From assembly GCA_021234155.1 (NCBI GenBank), contig JAJEKV010000058.1, positions 1,605,060 through 1,669,059 of the forward strand: a stretch of DNA of 64,000 nucleotides, written 5' to 3'. Position numbers and translations under genes: made by a program. Below, piece after piece: positions 54,421-64,000 of this stretch. This stretch comes from Isoetes taiwanensis. Its lineage: Eukaryota; Streptophyta; Lycopodiopsida; Isoetales; Isoetaceae. Under the pieces are notes generated by a model that worked only from the letters and a program-made list of their open reading frames with translations, did no database searches and had not been told where the DNA came from. How positions within the stretch are numbered: position 1 is the stretch's first letter; every line of letters starts with the position of its first letter.

Positions 54421-55230
54421 ATAGCTCGTTCTATGGACCATGTGATTTTTTATAATGGTTTTTGGTCTTTCCTCACATAAAGGCACGTAGTTCTATGTTG
54501 ATAGACAATGCAAAACAAAAACAACATGAAATAACTCTAGATAAAAAGTTTTTCCACCTTTATTGTTTTTATGCAAATTAAATTTTTTTTTTCTTTTTAA
54601 AGAGCCTTTTGGGAATCGAACCCAAATAAATTCAGGCATGATATTATGACAAACTTAAAATGCACAAAAACCTAACAATGTGAAAGGATATTTTTTCAGA
54701 ATCAAGTTATAGATAAAAGCTACTCATCCTCTCTTGCACTTGCAAACGTCTTGAAAAACAAGCAGAAAAAGCGATTGTCTTTACATGCAAAAGAGGAAAG
54801 GAAAAGACCAAAGCAAATTTAAGGCAAAAAGAGAAGATAATTTGTACATCTGTTAAAATCCTTGACAAGAAATTTGTACATAGTTGCAGAGTAAGCAGGG
54901 TAAGCGCCAGAGTTTTCAGCATGGATTACATAGCATGCTAGGGCTTTGAGCGTCAGGCAGCATGACAAAGAACGTGGTGCTCGATTAAGCAAGTAACAAA
55001 GGTTGCCGTTTCAGCTAGTAATCACCATCTCCAATGGTTCTGACAGATTGCCAAGCATAATTCTGATGCATTTTCATTGTGGTAACCACATTGTATTGTT
55101 GCTTGGCTATGGCATCATATATACTAAAATCCCACTGGCACCAAAGTTGCAAAGCAAAGACGTGTAACTTAGACCAAGAGTACTGAAGGTTCCTGAGAGA
55201 TTGAAGGCGACAAGCTACACAACCGAGGGA
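54421..55230. other. Spacer, no supported gene
   Basis: TTGGGAATCGAACCCAA at about 54,609 is reminiscent of a tRNA T-arm but no cloverleaf can be built around it. Confidence 0.35.
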
Positions 55231-55360
55231 AGATAAGATAAGATAAGATAAGATAAGATAAGATAAGATGAATTTTTACGTCCACGGGAACCCAACGGGT
55301 TATGGGACGGCACATGCAAGGGCAACAACCCATCTAAAACCTGGGGACTAGGCCCCATCA
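55231..55360 (-). mobile_element. Retroposon 3' end with TTATC pentamer tail
   Basis: On the minus strand CCCATAACCCGTTGGGTTCC, CGTGGACGTAAAAATTCATC, then (TTATC) repeated about eight times. The CGTGGACGxTAAAAA module also precedes tails near 28,135 and 63,800. Probably SINE or LINE derived. Confidence 0.55.
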
Positions 55361-56573
55361 CCAAACACAATAACCAAATATTAAAAGACTACCAAGAAGA
55401 AGATAATGCTAATGCTAGTGGTAATTTTATGCTAGTGGGAAGGCAAATCAGTCAATCAACACACAATAGATGGCTCTAATTGACCTTTATCCTATTACAC
55501 TTATATCAATATTGATATCAGAGACTGCATTTCACACATATCCAGCCTAAAACATGCAAACTGGTTTCAAGTGAGATATTTATGCGCATAGTACATTGGT
55601 GGATCTATATTCCATTGGAGAATGGAACAAACAAGATGGTAAGCAAGACCCGCTAGCAGCCACCAGGGAGCTCTGTTTGCACTCAAGAGGATTATACAAT
55701 GGCAATAAAGTGTGTCTTAGTCTTGCTTCCAGTACCCATTCAGAACCAAGTGGCTTATGCTAGTTCTTGAAGCTTATCTGGAACCTCTACAAGTTTGCTA
55801 GCTTTTAAAGATGCTGAAACAAGGAAATGAAATCGGCACAAGGCAATTCGTAGACAGATAAACACTATCAAAGCTAAATAAAGATCATGCCAGCTTTGCC
55901 ACAGTAAGACAGCAAATAAAGCATGTGACAAAAAGGGGGTGTCTTGACTGTGTCAGCCATAGAAGCGTTCCGACTAAGCAAATGATGGTTGGCTTTTACA
56001 TCCTCTATGCTTTGCAAGGAAGAGGAATATGCTGCAGAGGAGTGGGTTTACAATGGCAGAGAACTGTGACGGGAAAAAATTGATCAGTGATAATGATAAG
56101 GGCAAAGATTTTAGCAGAAAATGCAATGGATAGAATGCACAATAAAATACAATATAATAAATTGAATAGAATGCACAATAAAAGGCAATGAACAGAATAG
56201 AATGCTAATGGCTATTTGGTTAGTACTGTTAGCATGCAGGGATTTAAGCGCCAGATCAGGGACTCGATTTTTAACAATTGGAATGGCAGCGGTAGAGCAT
56301 ATCATTGCTTACTACTGAGGTTTTTGCTTACACTAGCATTTCCGGATAGGAAAACTTACAGGGTGCATGGCAGATGTATAGCAGATGCTGAAGAAAAATA
56401 ACAGAGTAACCTAGAGGCCAAAGCAAAGCACTCCTCTGAATCTGTCGATCCTTCTTGGCTACAGCCTGAAAAATACTCCAGCTCCTCCTTAATAAGAAAA
56501 AATGCGTTGAGTCAAACAAAAATCCAACAAGGCTAGAATTACATCGAAAAATACTGACATGCTGAGTGTCAGG

Positions 56574-56948
56574 TTTTGGAACATGAAATTCCTGCCTGTC
56601 CTGTTTGTCTCTCTCATATGCCATTGGTTACCCTTCATGGTTAAAACATTTATGCATTGAAGCAACCATCAACATTCTCAAAAGCAAATCGCTATTATAG
56701 AACTCCTGATGCTTATGAGAACCTTTCTGATTGCTAAAGCAAGTAAAACAGAGGCCAAATAGAGCCTTTGAATCCTTAACACGACATTCCTCACGCCAGA
56801 ATGTAGCACCCAAGATATCCGTAGTGGCCTCTACTTTGCTCATTTGCTCATGTTCTACAAGGCGCACAACCGGCGGCAAGGCGGCAACTCGACACACAAA
56901 AGCAAAAGCAAAATCCAAAATGAAAATCATAATGGCCGAAAAACACAA
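56574..56948 (-). other. Possible exons of an unidentified gene
   Basis: On the minus strand MIFILDFAFAFVCRVAALPP, with VVRLVEHEQMSKVEATTDIL and GATFWREECRVKDSKALFG (56,931-56,750), resembles a signal-peptide-bearing or membrane N-terminus. A following frame starts MAYERDKQDRQEFHVPKPDT (56,624-56,560) and meets a donor-like GTCAGT. No family recognised and no continuous gene can be assembled, so this is only a candidate. Confidence 0.25.
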
Positions 56949-56999
56949 TGGCGGGGATCACCCATAATTTCGACCGTTAATCTTAGAGCCAATAAAATC

Positions 57000-58190
57000 A
57001 TAGGACCAAGATCACGATCTCGATCGTTCATCTCACCCTGTGGATGCTATATTGTTTTTATCAGAGGTGTGTTTTCACGCTATATTTTTTATTTGATTCT
57101 CTCACATTCTATTCTTTTGATCAATATTTTATTTTGATATGCTTTTGACAAAATAATAGAATTACCTATGTGATTATGGTTTCTCAGTTGTTATTAGGGA
57201 TTCACGCCTTGTTGTTGCAACATTATTTTCATCCATCTAAAGGCAATTTTTATCTTAAATTTTGGCTAAAGCCCATTGGTCATTAGCAAAAAGGGACCCA
57301 ACCATCTAATTTGGTGGCTTCTCAACCTTCATACCGAAAGGTTAACGGCTTCTTCGATATCAATATCTATCACCCCTTCATGTTTTGCAATACCCATCAC
57401 TGAACTTTGGCACCTCACCATGCCTATGCCATGTTACCTCCCATAATTTAAAGCAAGTAATTTGGGCTAGTTGTGATACATGTGGTGACTGCATGGATAT
57501 CGCATCGTGAGTCGTGGGGATGAGTATAGATGATGACATAACGGTGATGATAGGGATAATGCATGAGAATCAAGACAAGAATATGGGGATGGTGGAGGTA
57601 AGAATTCCCCCATGTGGTCCTTCAAGTTTTGGTTTCATTGGTCTTTCATTGCATGGTATCACACCCTCAATGGTTAAAGGGCTAAGTCGAGGGATATGTC
57701 TCGAGGCTTCTTGATCAAAAGTTGATTCGATAAAGGTAAGGGAGTTTTCGAACTTATGACTCTTGTAATTATGTATTCCATAGTGGTATGAATCCCTTCA
57801 TGTGATGATTCTTATGGTGGTTATTATACTTGTGTTCCGAGGGGTATGCCACAAGGGCACATGGTCTATAGTGTTTAGGGCCTTTGTATTGAGTGCATGG
57901 TGGAGGTATGAGTTTTCCATGTATCGATGTGGACTAATGTAGGGTGGAGCAAGTTGACTTTATATAGAGGACCTCTATATATTGGTGGTTGAGTGCATGA
58001 TGGAGGTATATATTGACCTCCACTCTTGGATATACTTCCTCCTAATATATGGACACCATGCTACATGCCACAACCAAGACAGGTGGGCACCATGGTCATA
58101 TAGAAACGATACTAGCTAGCAGGCCTGCCTAGAACCCCCCTTACAACAATTTCTTGAATTATTTAGCCTGTCCACGTGTCTGCCAGGTCA
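57000..58190. other. Spacer, no supported gene
   Basis: Short frames only. Near 57,900-58,030 GAGTGCATG(G/A)TGGAGGTAT is repeated. Confidence 0.35.
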
Positions 58191-58192
58191 GC

Positions 58193-58742
58193 TGAATTTT
58201 GACGTGGTCTAATTGCAATTATAAGATTTCTTATTTTTTGATCATGCGGCCAGCGAAAATTTTCTACTAGGCTAGGTAGCTACTTAGGTTGATGGCTAGT
58301 GCTCAAGAGCATTGCTCTGATACCATTGTGAAGCTCCTTGCACTATATACGGTAGCCAAATTTTGATGTGGTCTAATTGCAATCTAGGATTTCTTATTTT
58401 TTTATCCTGCGGCCAGCGAAAATTTTCTACTGGGCTTCGTAGGATTTCTTATTTTTTGATCCTGCAGCCAGCGAAAATTTTCTACTAGGCTAGATAGCTA
58501 CTTAGGATGATTGCTAGTACTCAAAATCATTGCTCTGATACCATTGTGATGCTCCTTGCACTATATACAGTAGCTGAATTTTGACATGGTCTAATTACAA
58601 TCGTAGGATTTCTTATTTTTTGATCCTGTGGCCAGCTAAAAATTTTCTACTAAGCTAGGTAGCTACTTATGGTGATGGCTAGTGCTCAAGATCATTGCTT
58701 TGATACCATTGTGATGCTCCTTGCACTATATATAGTAGCCCC
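58193..58742 (-). repeat. Tandem array of retrotransposon LTR-end plus primer-site units
   Basis: Three direct units of about 163, 218 and 168 bp. Each holds GCTCTGATACCA or GCTTTGATACCA (58,314, 58,532, 58,697), the complement of the tRNA-Met primer site TGGTATCAGAGC. Each also has GATGCTCCTTGCACTATATA and (GGATTTCTTATTTTTTGATC)CTG. The middle unit has a 55-bp internal duplication. The array looks like an LTR end plus leader of a lost minus-strand element, amplified in tandem. Confidence 0.75.
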
Positions 58743-58865
58743 CCATATACACAAGTAGCATCCAACTGGATATATAAACACACACCACACTACATTGCTC
58801 AATTGGCCTGTCCCAACCACTTTACATTGCATCTGTTGCATTTGATGCCCAACCATTCAGAGAAA

Positions 58866-58942
58866 GATTCTGGGCAGTCTCAAATTCGAGATCTGTAATT
58901 GCTAGAACTAGTGTGTTACCACTAGATCAAACACCCAGACTA
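58866..58942 (-). mobile_element. Degenerate tRNA-derived SINE head
   Basis: Minus strand: TGTTTGATCTAGTGGTAACA (A-box-like) followed 25 bp on by GATCTCGAATTTGAG (B-box-like). No tail or target duplication defined. Confidence 0.35.
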
Positions 58943-59448
58943 TAATGCAATCTTCCTGCTTTCAGGTCTTGGATAAGGGCAAAAGAGGGTTCCAAGTAAT
59001 CCGGATATCTTAATATCACAAGAAGATGCTTTTTGAATTTGCCATCAAGGAGGGCATATTTTTATATATATCATTTGATATACTACCATCAAAAACTACA
59101 TATCACATGTGGGATTTGTAAAAAACGGGTCAGACTTATATTTCTCAATAAAAATGCATAAATTCTCCTAGTTTTTCTATTAAATACATTTTGTTCACAA
59201 TTGACACCAATAAATCAAGCGTTATATGACACATGCCATGCTATTGCATAAGTGTCAATAATTGACATTTTCTTCTACCTCCTGCAAAAGTGTCAATATA
59301 TTAGGATATTGACTACTCTTTTAAAGAATGTTAATCTCTTAAACAATCTTAATAAGAAAGGTCAATTCAAGAGGAGAAATTGACTACTATTATTTACAAA
59401 CTTAGTCGCCTCCAAATGATAAAAAGATACAGATTAAAAATATACACC

Positions 59449-60441
59449 CTAACACTAGAGTTGTCTCGGGGACTGTTTGGGTTCATCAACCCGTATGGGT
59501 CCCTCAATCCCTTCTCCATATTAGGGACTAGTTCTTCATGATACTTATGAGATTTTAAATATGAACACCTGAATTGTAAGATTAACTCGAAGTTGTACCA
59601 CCATATTTAATGGCAAAGTAAAATTCTTCACAAATTTGGTACAGTCGCATCTTGAAATACACTCAATTCAATGGTTTCGATGATATGATATAATCTCATG
59701 ACACTCAACATGGAATACAAATTTCAAGATAACATTAATTTTCTATGAACGTAGCCTAAAAATGCTACTCATCTTTTAAATTTCATGTGATTTTATAAAA
59801 ATTTGATGTATCAATGAGCAAATCATAATTTAAATCCTTGAGAGACCCAGTCAGGTCCCTAAGGAATTTCTGAAAAACAGACATCCAAGAACCATTTCAT
59901 ATCCATGATATTTGAAATAGAATAAGAATGTGCAGGTACTATTATTTTTCAATGGAAATAGATACTAAGTACTACACATCTTGCTAAATGGATTTCATTT
60001 TTTCAAAAGATGGAGTAGTACTATGCATTTTCAAAATTTTGACCCTCAGGGAACCTAACTGGGTCCATAAAGAACTTCTGAACTTCAAACTTTAAGGAAT
60101 TATTTCTCAAAAATTCTACCATAGATTTTTCTGATAGAATTCTCATATCATGATTTACAAGATGGAAGAATTAGAATTATTAGGAAAAATCATATTTGCA
60201 AAAATGTGAGAAATGTTAAAGACTTTGAGAATAAACTTTCCCTTTGCATTCGGCTCCACATTATGTTTGGTAATAGAAGCTTCCTATATTTTTCATACAT
60301 TTTTCCTTACATGTACACTCATGGAGGACAACATATTGTGAGTATGTAGACAAATTCTTTATCTCGGAGCTATAATAGAATTTCAAAAAAAGTGTACGAA
60401 TGAACCCATTTGGGTTCATCAAGGGACAATTCTAGTGCTAA
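59449..60441. mobile_element. 985-bp CACTA-ended element
   Basis: Starts CACTAGAGTTGTCTCGGGGA at 59,453 and ends ...GGGACAATTCTAGTG at 60,437; both ends continue inward with GGGTTCATC-type sequence in mirror order. CTAA flanks it on both sides (59,449-59,452; 60,438-60,441). The interior has no coding capacity. CACTA elements normally duplicate 3 bp, so the 4-bp match is slightly unusual. Confidence 0.65.
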
Positions 60442-60910
60442 CATTCATCTGCAAATTCAGAATATATTTAAGAATAAAATTTAGAATGAGATAGTTTGTA
60501 GTAAAATATATTTAATCTGCATAGTTGTAAATAGTTTGTAGTAAATATACTTAATCTTCCTAGTTGTAACTCCTATTGTGGTCATGAAAGGCACCAAACA
60601 CTAGCTGTAGATTAAGGCTATTATGCAGGTTAAAAATCATATAAAGAAAATATACATGTGACAGCACACCCCAAAACAACATCCTCCCCTTCTAATTTAA
60701 AACTAATAGGACCATCCGATCCCCTGCCCAAGCCTGCCCTACTATTAGTTATTATTTTTCCATTTAACATGGTGCCTAACTATCTTGGTTGTGGCGTGTA
60801 GCCAAGGGGCATTCCCCTAGACTAGATGGTTTAGGATTCAAATTCGGGGCATGTATTGTACACTTTTTCGTGGTACGAGTCCCCCTATGTATGTGATGGT
60901 CCCCCATTGT

Positions 60911-61215
60911 ACGAGCTCTCCCATGCCTACCTACTCCTAGTTTTGCCTACTCACTGCCAGGTCACCCTACCAGCCAATCTACGAGCCCTCCCATATGCCT
61001 ACCTACTCCTAGTTTTGCCTACTCACTGCCAAGCCACCCTGCCCTGCCAATCCCATAGTGCCAAGTGACCCTTATATGTGGTGAGGTGGAAGCATTAGCC
61101 CACTTTCATCCAAACTGAATCTATAAGGGGAAGCATGAGCCCACTCTCACCCATGAAACTGAATCTCTAACTGGACGCATGAGCCCACTCTCACCCATGA
61201 AACTGAATCTCTAAA
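60911..61215. repeat. Two local tandem repeats
   Basis: A 67-bp pair (CTACCTACTCCTAGTTTTGC) at about 60,911-61,040, and a three-unit repeat of about 50-55 bp (GCATGAGCCCACTCTCACCC, ATGAAACTGAATCTCTAA) at 61,089-61,215. Confidence 0.8.
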
Positions 61216-61332
61216 TGCCTGTCCATGAAACTAAATCCCTAAGCGCAGGCTGCCTTTCCAAATCCCCTTCACCCGAAAGGGGCTTAAGAGTCAATATATA
61301 TGAAAAGCAATGTACCTACAATGTTCTGGGAA

Positions 61333-61575
61333 GATCTGACGGTTGGAAGTGCTCCACGTGCCTTGCAGACAAAAGGGCGAGAGCACTGGACGACCATTCT
61401 GGACACTTCGGCATGACAAACCGACTACTCCATAGTGTTCAGACTGCCGATAATACCCTAGATACCAAGTTTTGTGGTCTCATGATTCATCGGCACCTCC
61501 ATGTGTTCAACTGCCAGTTGAACATGTGACTTGATGCATTATTTGTGACTATTCTATTCTATTCTATTCTATTCT
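61333..61575 (+). mobile_element. LINE 3' end with TATTC tail, plus copy
   Basis: GATCTGACGGTTGGAAGTGC through ATACCCTAGATACCAAGTTT(TG) to a (TATTC) tail at 61,551-61,575. It shares the ACCAAGTTTxGTGG block with the LINE fragment at 45,640-45,905. Non-coding 3' UTR. Confidence 0.65.
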
Positions 61576-61757
61576 AGATTTTGGACTGGATTGCATCCCC
61601 ATTAGTCTCCCTTCTCCATTTTCCACAAAAATTGGTCCCTAGGGTAATACGATAGTTTGAACACCGTGACAAAGTCGGTTCATCATCCCGGAGTGTCAGA
61701 TATCGTCCGGTGTTGCCCCTTCCCCCCAATGGTGTGTTTGTAGCATTTCCAACCATC
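61576..61757 (-). mobile_element. LINE 3' end, inverted copy
   Basis: On the minus strand CATCTGATGGTTGGAAATGC, CCGGACGATATCTGACACTC and ATTACCCTAGGGACCAATTT(T) match 61,333-61,480 with moderate divergence. The two copies are convergent, tail to tail, with the pentamer run between them. Confidence 0.65.
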
Positions 61758-62434
61758 AGATGTTGCCTACGACCTACCATTGTGCAAACTATAAACCATT
61801 ACACTTTGTTATTGCAAAAATTAGCAATTTGTGATTCTAAGCAATGCATAGCTATCTTGTGAAAAGTAATGGATTTTCCTCAGTAATGCCATTAAAAACC
61901 ATTACACCTTTTTATTGTAAAATTATGCAATTTTTTATTCTAAACAATGCATAGCTATCTTGTAAAAATTGATGCTTAATATAGCTAATGGACCATATTG
62001 TCATCCATGGTTCTTGAAGACAATGAATTAATCTTCAAATCATTCCATTATTTATTTAGAGATCTTGAAAAAACATTACTAGTGTTAATAAACCACTACT
62101 AATTTTAGTTTGTATTGAAATAGTCCCAAACTGCAACTAGTTTTTAGTAAACCACTATCTTATTAGTAACTGACATAAATAACCATGTTGTAAACCACTA
62201 TTCATTTTGACAAACCACTATAGCATGTGGTTTTCTGCTATCAAATAAATTATTGTATAAAAGACCATGTCTATCATGGTTTTTAGATTATCCGATACTA
62301 CTTTAACATGGCAGTTCATTTTTGGGTGCCTTGTGTCTGGCGGTTATGAGAGTACTAATAACCCATTTGTAAATATAAATTTGGTTTATAATTTAGGTTC
62401 TCACATTGAATACTAACATTAGTTTTGGTGCTCA

Positions 62435-62637
62435 TTCAAGAGAAATGTCGGTAAAGATGAACGCGAAAGGGCCTTCAAAAAAGGCAATCGTGCGGCCATC
62501 CAATACGCCACGGCGCGTGAACGGGGCGAAGTATGTATCATTCACTACATAATTATTTGCGACTACAACGACCTAATTGTTGCAATATACTTACAGGTAG
62601 ATGAAAGACTAAGACGAGGTCGATCGCTCGAGAAGTG
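62435..62637 (+). pseudogene. Charged C-terminal exon pair in the CACTA-like element
   Basis: FKRNVGKDERERAFKKGNRA and AIQYATARERGE, then a GTATGT...TTACAG intron of 66 bp (62,531-62,596), then VDERLRRGRSLEK and a TGA stop. Both splice sites are canonical and the frame is open. It may be the last exons of the broken ORF at 52,396-53,505, displaced by nested insertions. Highly basic and acidic, possibly a coiled coil. Family not named. Confidence 0.45.
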
Positions 62638-63019
62638 AGCACAGCAACAATTAAAGACTTTTTGTTGTAATATTTTTAAGTCTTTTAGTTTGTGGTGAAT
62701 TGACTCAATATATTTTGTAATGTGCAAATTATATTGTGAAATATATTAATTGAATTCAATGTAAATTTTTTATGCTTTGTTTTTATTATTTAGGATTTTT
62801 ATAATTAATTGATCTTCCTATGTTTATTTATTTTAAAATTTTTATGCTCAATTCTATTTTTTGATTCTTTGATTTATTTTATTAATATTTATATAATATT
62901 TAATATTTATTTAATATTTAATATGTAAATATTAAATAATAATGCTTATTTACTATTATACTGAATACTAATATTTAATTAGTATTTTTCTTTTATTTTT
63001 CTAATTTTGTTTTTCATAA

Positions 63020-63618
63020 TTCGGGTAACGTCGTTTAACGGCGTTGCCACGTGTTAACGCCACGCTACTGGCATGGAACCTGCGTGGCATGGATGAAACT
63101 GAGGCCGGTAATCATGCGTCAATGCATCGCTTGAGCGTTTAGCAGCCTTGACCCGCGATGTCGAAGCCGCGTATGGCAGGCAGCGTATTTGTTGGAGCCA
63201 CATGTAAGTAGGCGTCGTTTAACTCGCGTTGCCCGGCGATGTGCTTACGCCATTGGTGGATGGAGCACGCCTGCGGGCAGCGACCCACGATAACCATCAA
63301 AAGCGTCGTTTTCGCGAACACTTGACGTCTTGCCCGCATGCATTGTGCGTCTTTGGCGGCCAGCGTCGCGTTGGGCCTTGCGGCGCATCGCGGCATGCGA
63401 TGTCGCCGCGCGTCGTTGAGCGGCAATTTGTAGATCGGATTTAACGATGTCGCCCGATTGCGACATGCATACACGCACGACAACGGGGACGAGCAACGGC
63501 GTGCGGGCGTCGTTATAGGCGTCGTTTATCGACTATTTGTCGACGTTTATCGACGACTAAACGACATCTGGACGTCGTTATAGACGTCGATATGAGGCAA
63601 TATTTTTGTAGTGGGTGT
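63020..63618. repeat. Right subterminal repeat region of the CACTA-like element
   Basis: Dense in CGTCGTTTA/AACGACG motifs in both orientations (63,029, 63,215, 63,303, 63,410, 63,508-63,590), markedly GC-richer than the neighbouring AT-rich 62.7-63.0 kb, and ending in TTTTTGTAGTG. These motifs are the expected binding sites of a CACTA transposase complex. Open frames here are repeat artefacts. Confidence 0.65.
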
Positions 63619-63792
63619 TGATCAATCCCCAAGATTTGACCACATTTACCTCTGGATGGGCAATAATTCATTAGGAATATAAATATAGAGGATGGCATGG
63701 CAAGAATGCTCAATCTGAATATTCAATAAATCAATTAAACCATACACTAAGGTTGTGACAGATGTGACATAGACACATTAAGAATGAGAATG

Positions 63793-63902
63793 ATTTTTTA
63801 TCGTCCACTGAGGCCAATCGGCCAAATTTTTTATGTTATTGGGGGGATTCGAACCCTGGTCCTCAACCACCCAAACCCCCCACTCTAACCACTAGACCAA
63901 GC
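63793..63902 (-). mobile_element. tRNA-derived SINE
   Basis: On the minus strand GCTTGGTCTAGTGGTTAGAG (A box), then CAGGGTTCGAATCCCCCC (B box) with about 30 bp between, followed by TTGGCCGATTGGCCTCAGTG(G)ACGATAAAAAA and CATTCTCATTCTT. The box spacing fits an RNA polymerase III promoter. A weak CATTAAG direct repeat flanks it. Confidence 0.75.
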
Positions 63903-64000
63903 ATTAAGGAAAAATTGATAATGAAGGATCATGTTGGGTCCACATGGACAGATTGCCGTGGGACGGCTGAGTCCTTGCTGAACTTGAGCTGAGCCAGAAA

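Larger units (their letters stand above)
48725..63618. mobile_element. Probable large CACTA-like (En/Spm) element with nested insertions
   Basis: The right end, read inverted, is CACTACAAAAATATTGCCTC, the classic plant CACTA terminus, followed inward by repeated GACGTC/AACGACGTC motifs (63,020-63,600). The proposed left end near 48,725 is degenerate (AACTAAAAAAAAAAGGG) but followed by the same motif family: GTCGTCGTTATGGACGAACA, AACGACGTCTCGATG. Between lie spliced, broken ORFs of unknown function (50,394-53,505) and a matching charged last exon (62,435-62,637), separated by about 9 kb of nested elements and repeats. No TNPD-like transposase is seen. The right end is well supported; joining both ends into one element is inference. 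Confidence 0.5.

Noticed and set aside
54603-54640. Possible tRNA T-arm (GGGAATCGAACCCA)
   Set aside because: No acceptor stem, D-arm or anticodon arm can be placed around it.
58314-58708. Three tRNA-like GATACCA motifs
   Set aside because: No cloverleaf is present; they match the tRNA-Met primer site of LTR retrotransposons, not a tRNA gene.
63139-63496. Arg/Ala-rich frames on both strands
   Set aside because: They cross the CGTCGTT subterminal repeats of the CACTA-like end and show no protein family.

Overview
This is eukaryotic nuclear DNA from a land plant: long AT-rich spacers, GT-AG introns, plant-type transposons (Ty1/copia, L1-like LINEs, Mutator, CACTA, SINEs) and pentatricopeptide-repeat (PPR) genes. 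Decayed PLS-type PPR pieces and the dense mix of old retroposons would fit a large seed-free vascular plant genome such as a fern. That placement is inference from memory, not something the sequence proves.

Only one gene looks intact: an intronless P-class PPR gene of about 1,260 codons on the minus strand (37,606-41,409). Nearly everything else is mobile DNA, broken gene fragments or repeats. Region by region: 1-7.9 kb holds dispersed repeats with broken copies of a small conserved plant protein, a poly(A)-binding protein and a coiled-coil gene, plus foldback elements. 7.94-12.75 kb is one complete but inactivated copia element on the minus strand (195-199 bp LTRs, tRNA-Met primer site). 12.75-20.4 kb has repeats, an ABCC transporter exon, a LINE fragment and a strong hairpin. 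20.41-23.84 kb is a Mutator-type element (9-bp target duplication) carrying a broken PLS-PPR gene. 25.79-37.45 kb is an old tandem duplication holding a dead LINE and a dead Mutator transposase gene twice, with later insertions unique to each copy. 41.57-45.60 kb is a second Mutator-type element with the same ends as the first but different cargo, inserted about 150 bp upstream of the PPR gene. 45.6-48.1 kb has a LINE remnant, a TIR element and a GC-rich stretch. About 48.7-63.6 kb reads as a large, nested CACTA-like element. It carries a broken protein-kinase-like gene and other small ORFs, a hairpin-bearing repeat array, a retrotransposon primer-site tandem array, a 985-bp CACTA-ended element and SINE/LINE tails.

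The genes do not form a pathway. The biology is genome turnover: two Mutator-type elements with shared ends and different gene fragments, a datable tandem duplication, and a transposon-associated kinase-like gene. Functional labels rest on protein motifs read by eye; no database search was possible.
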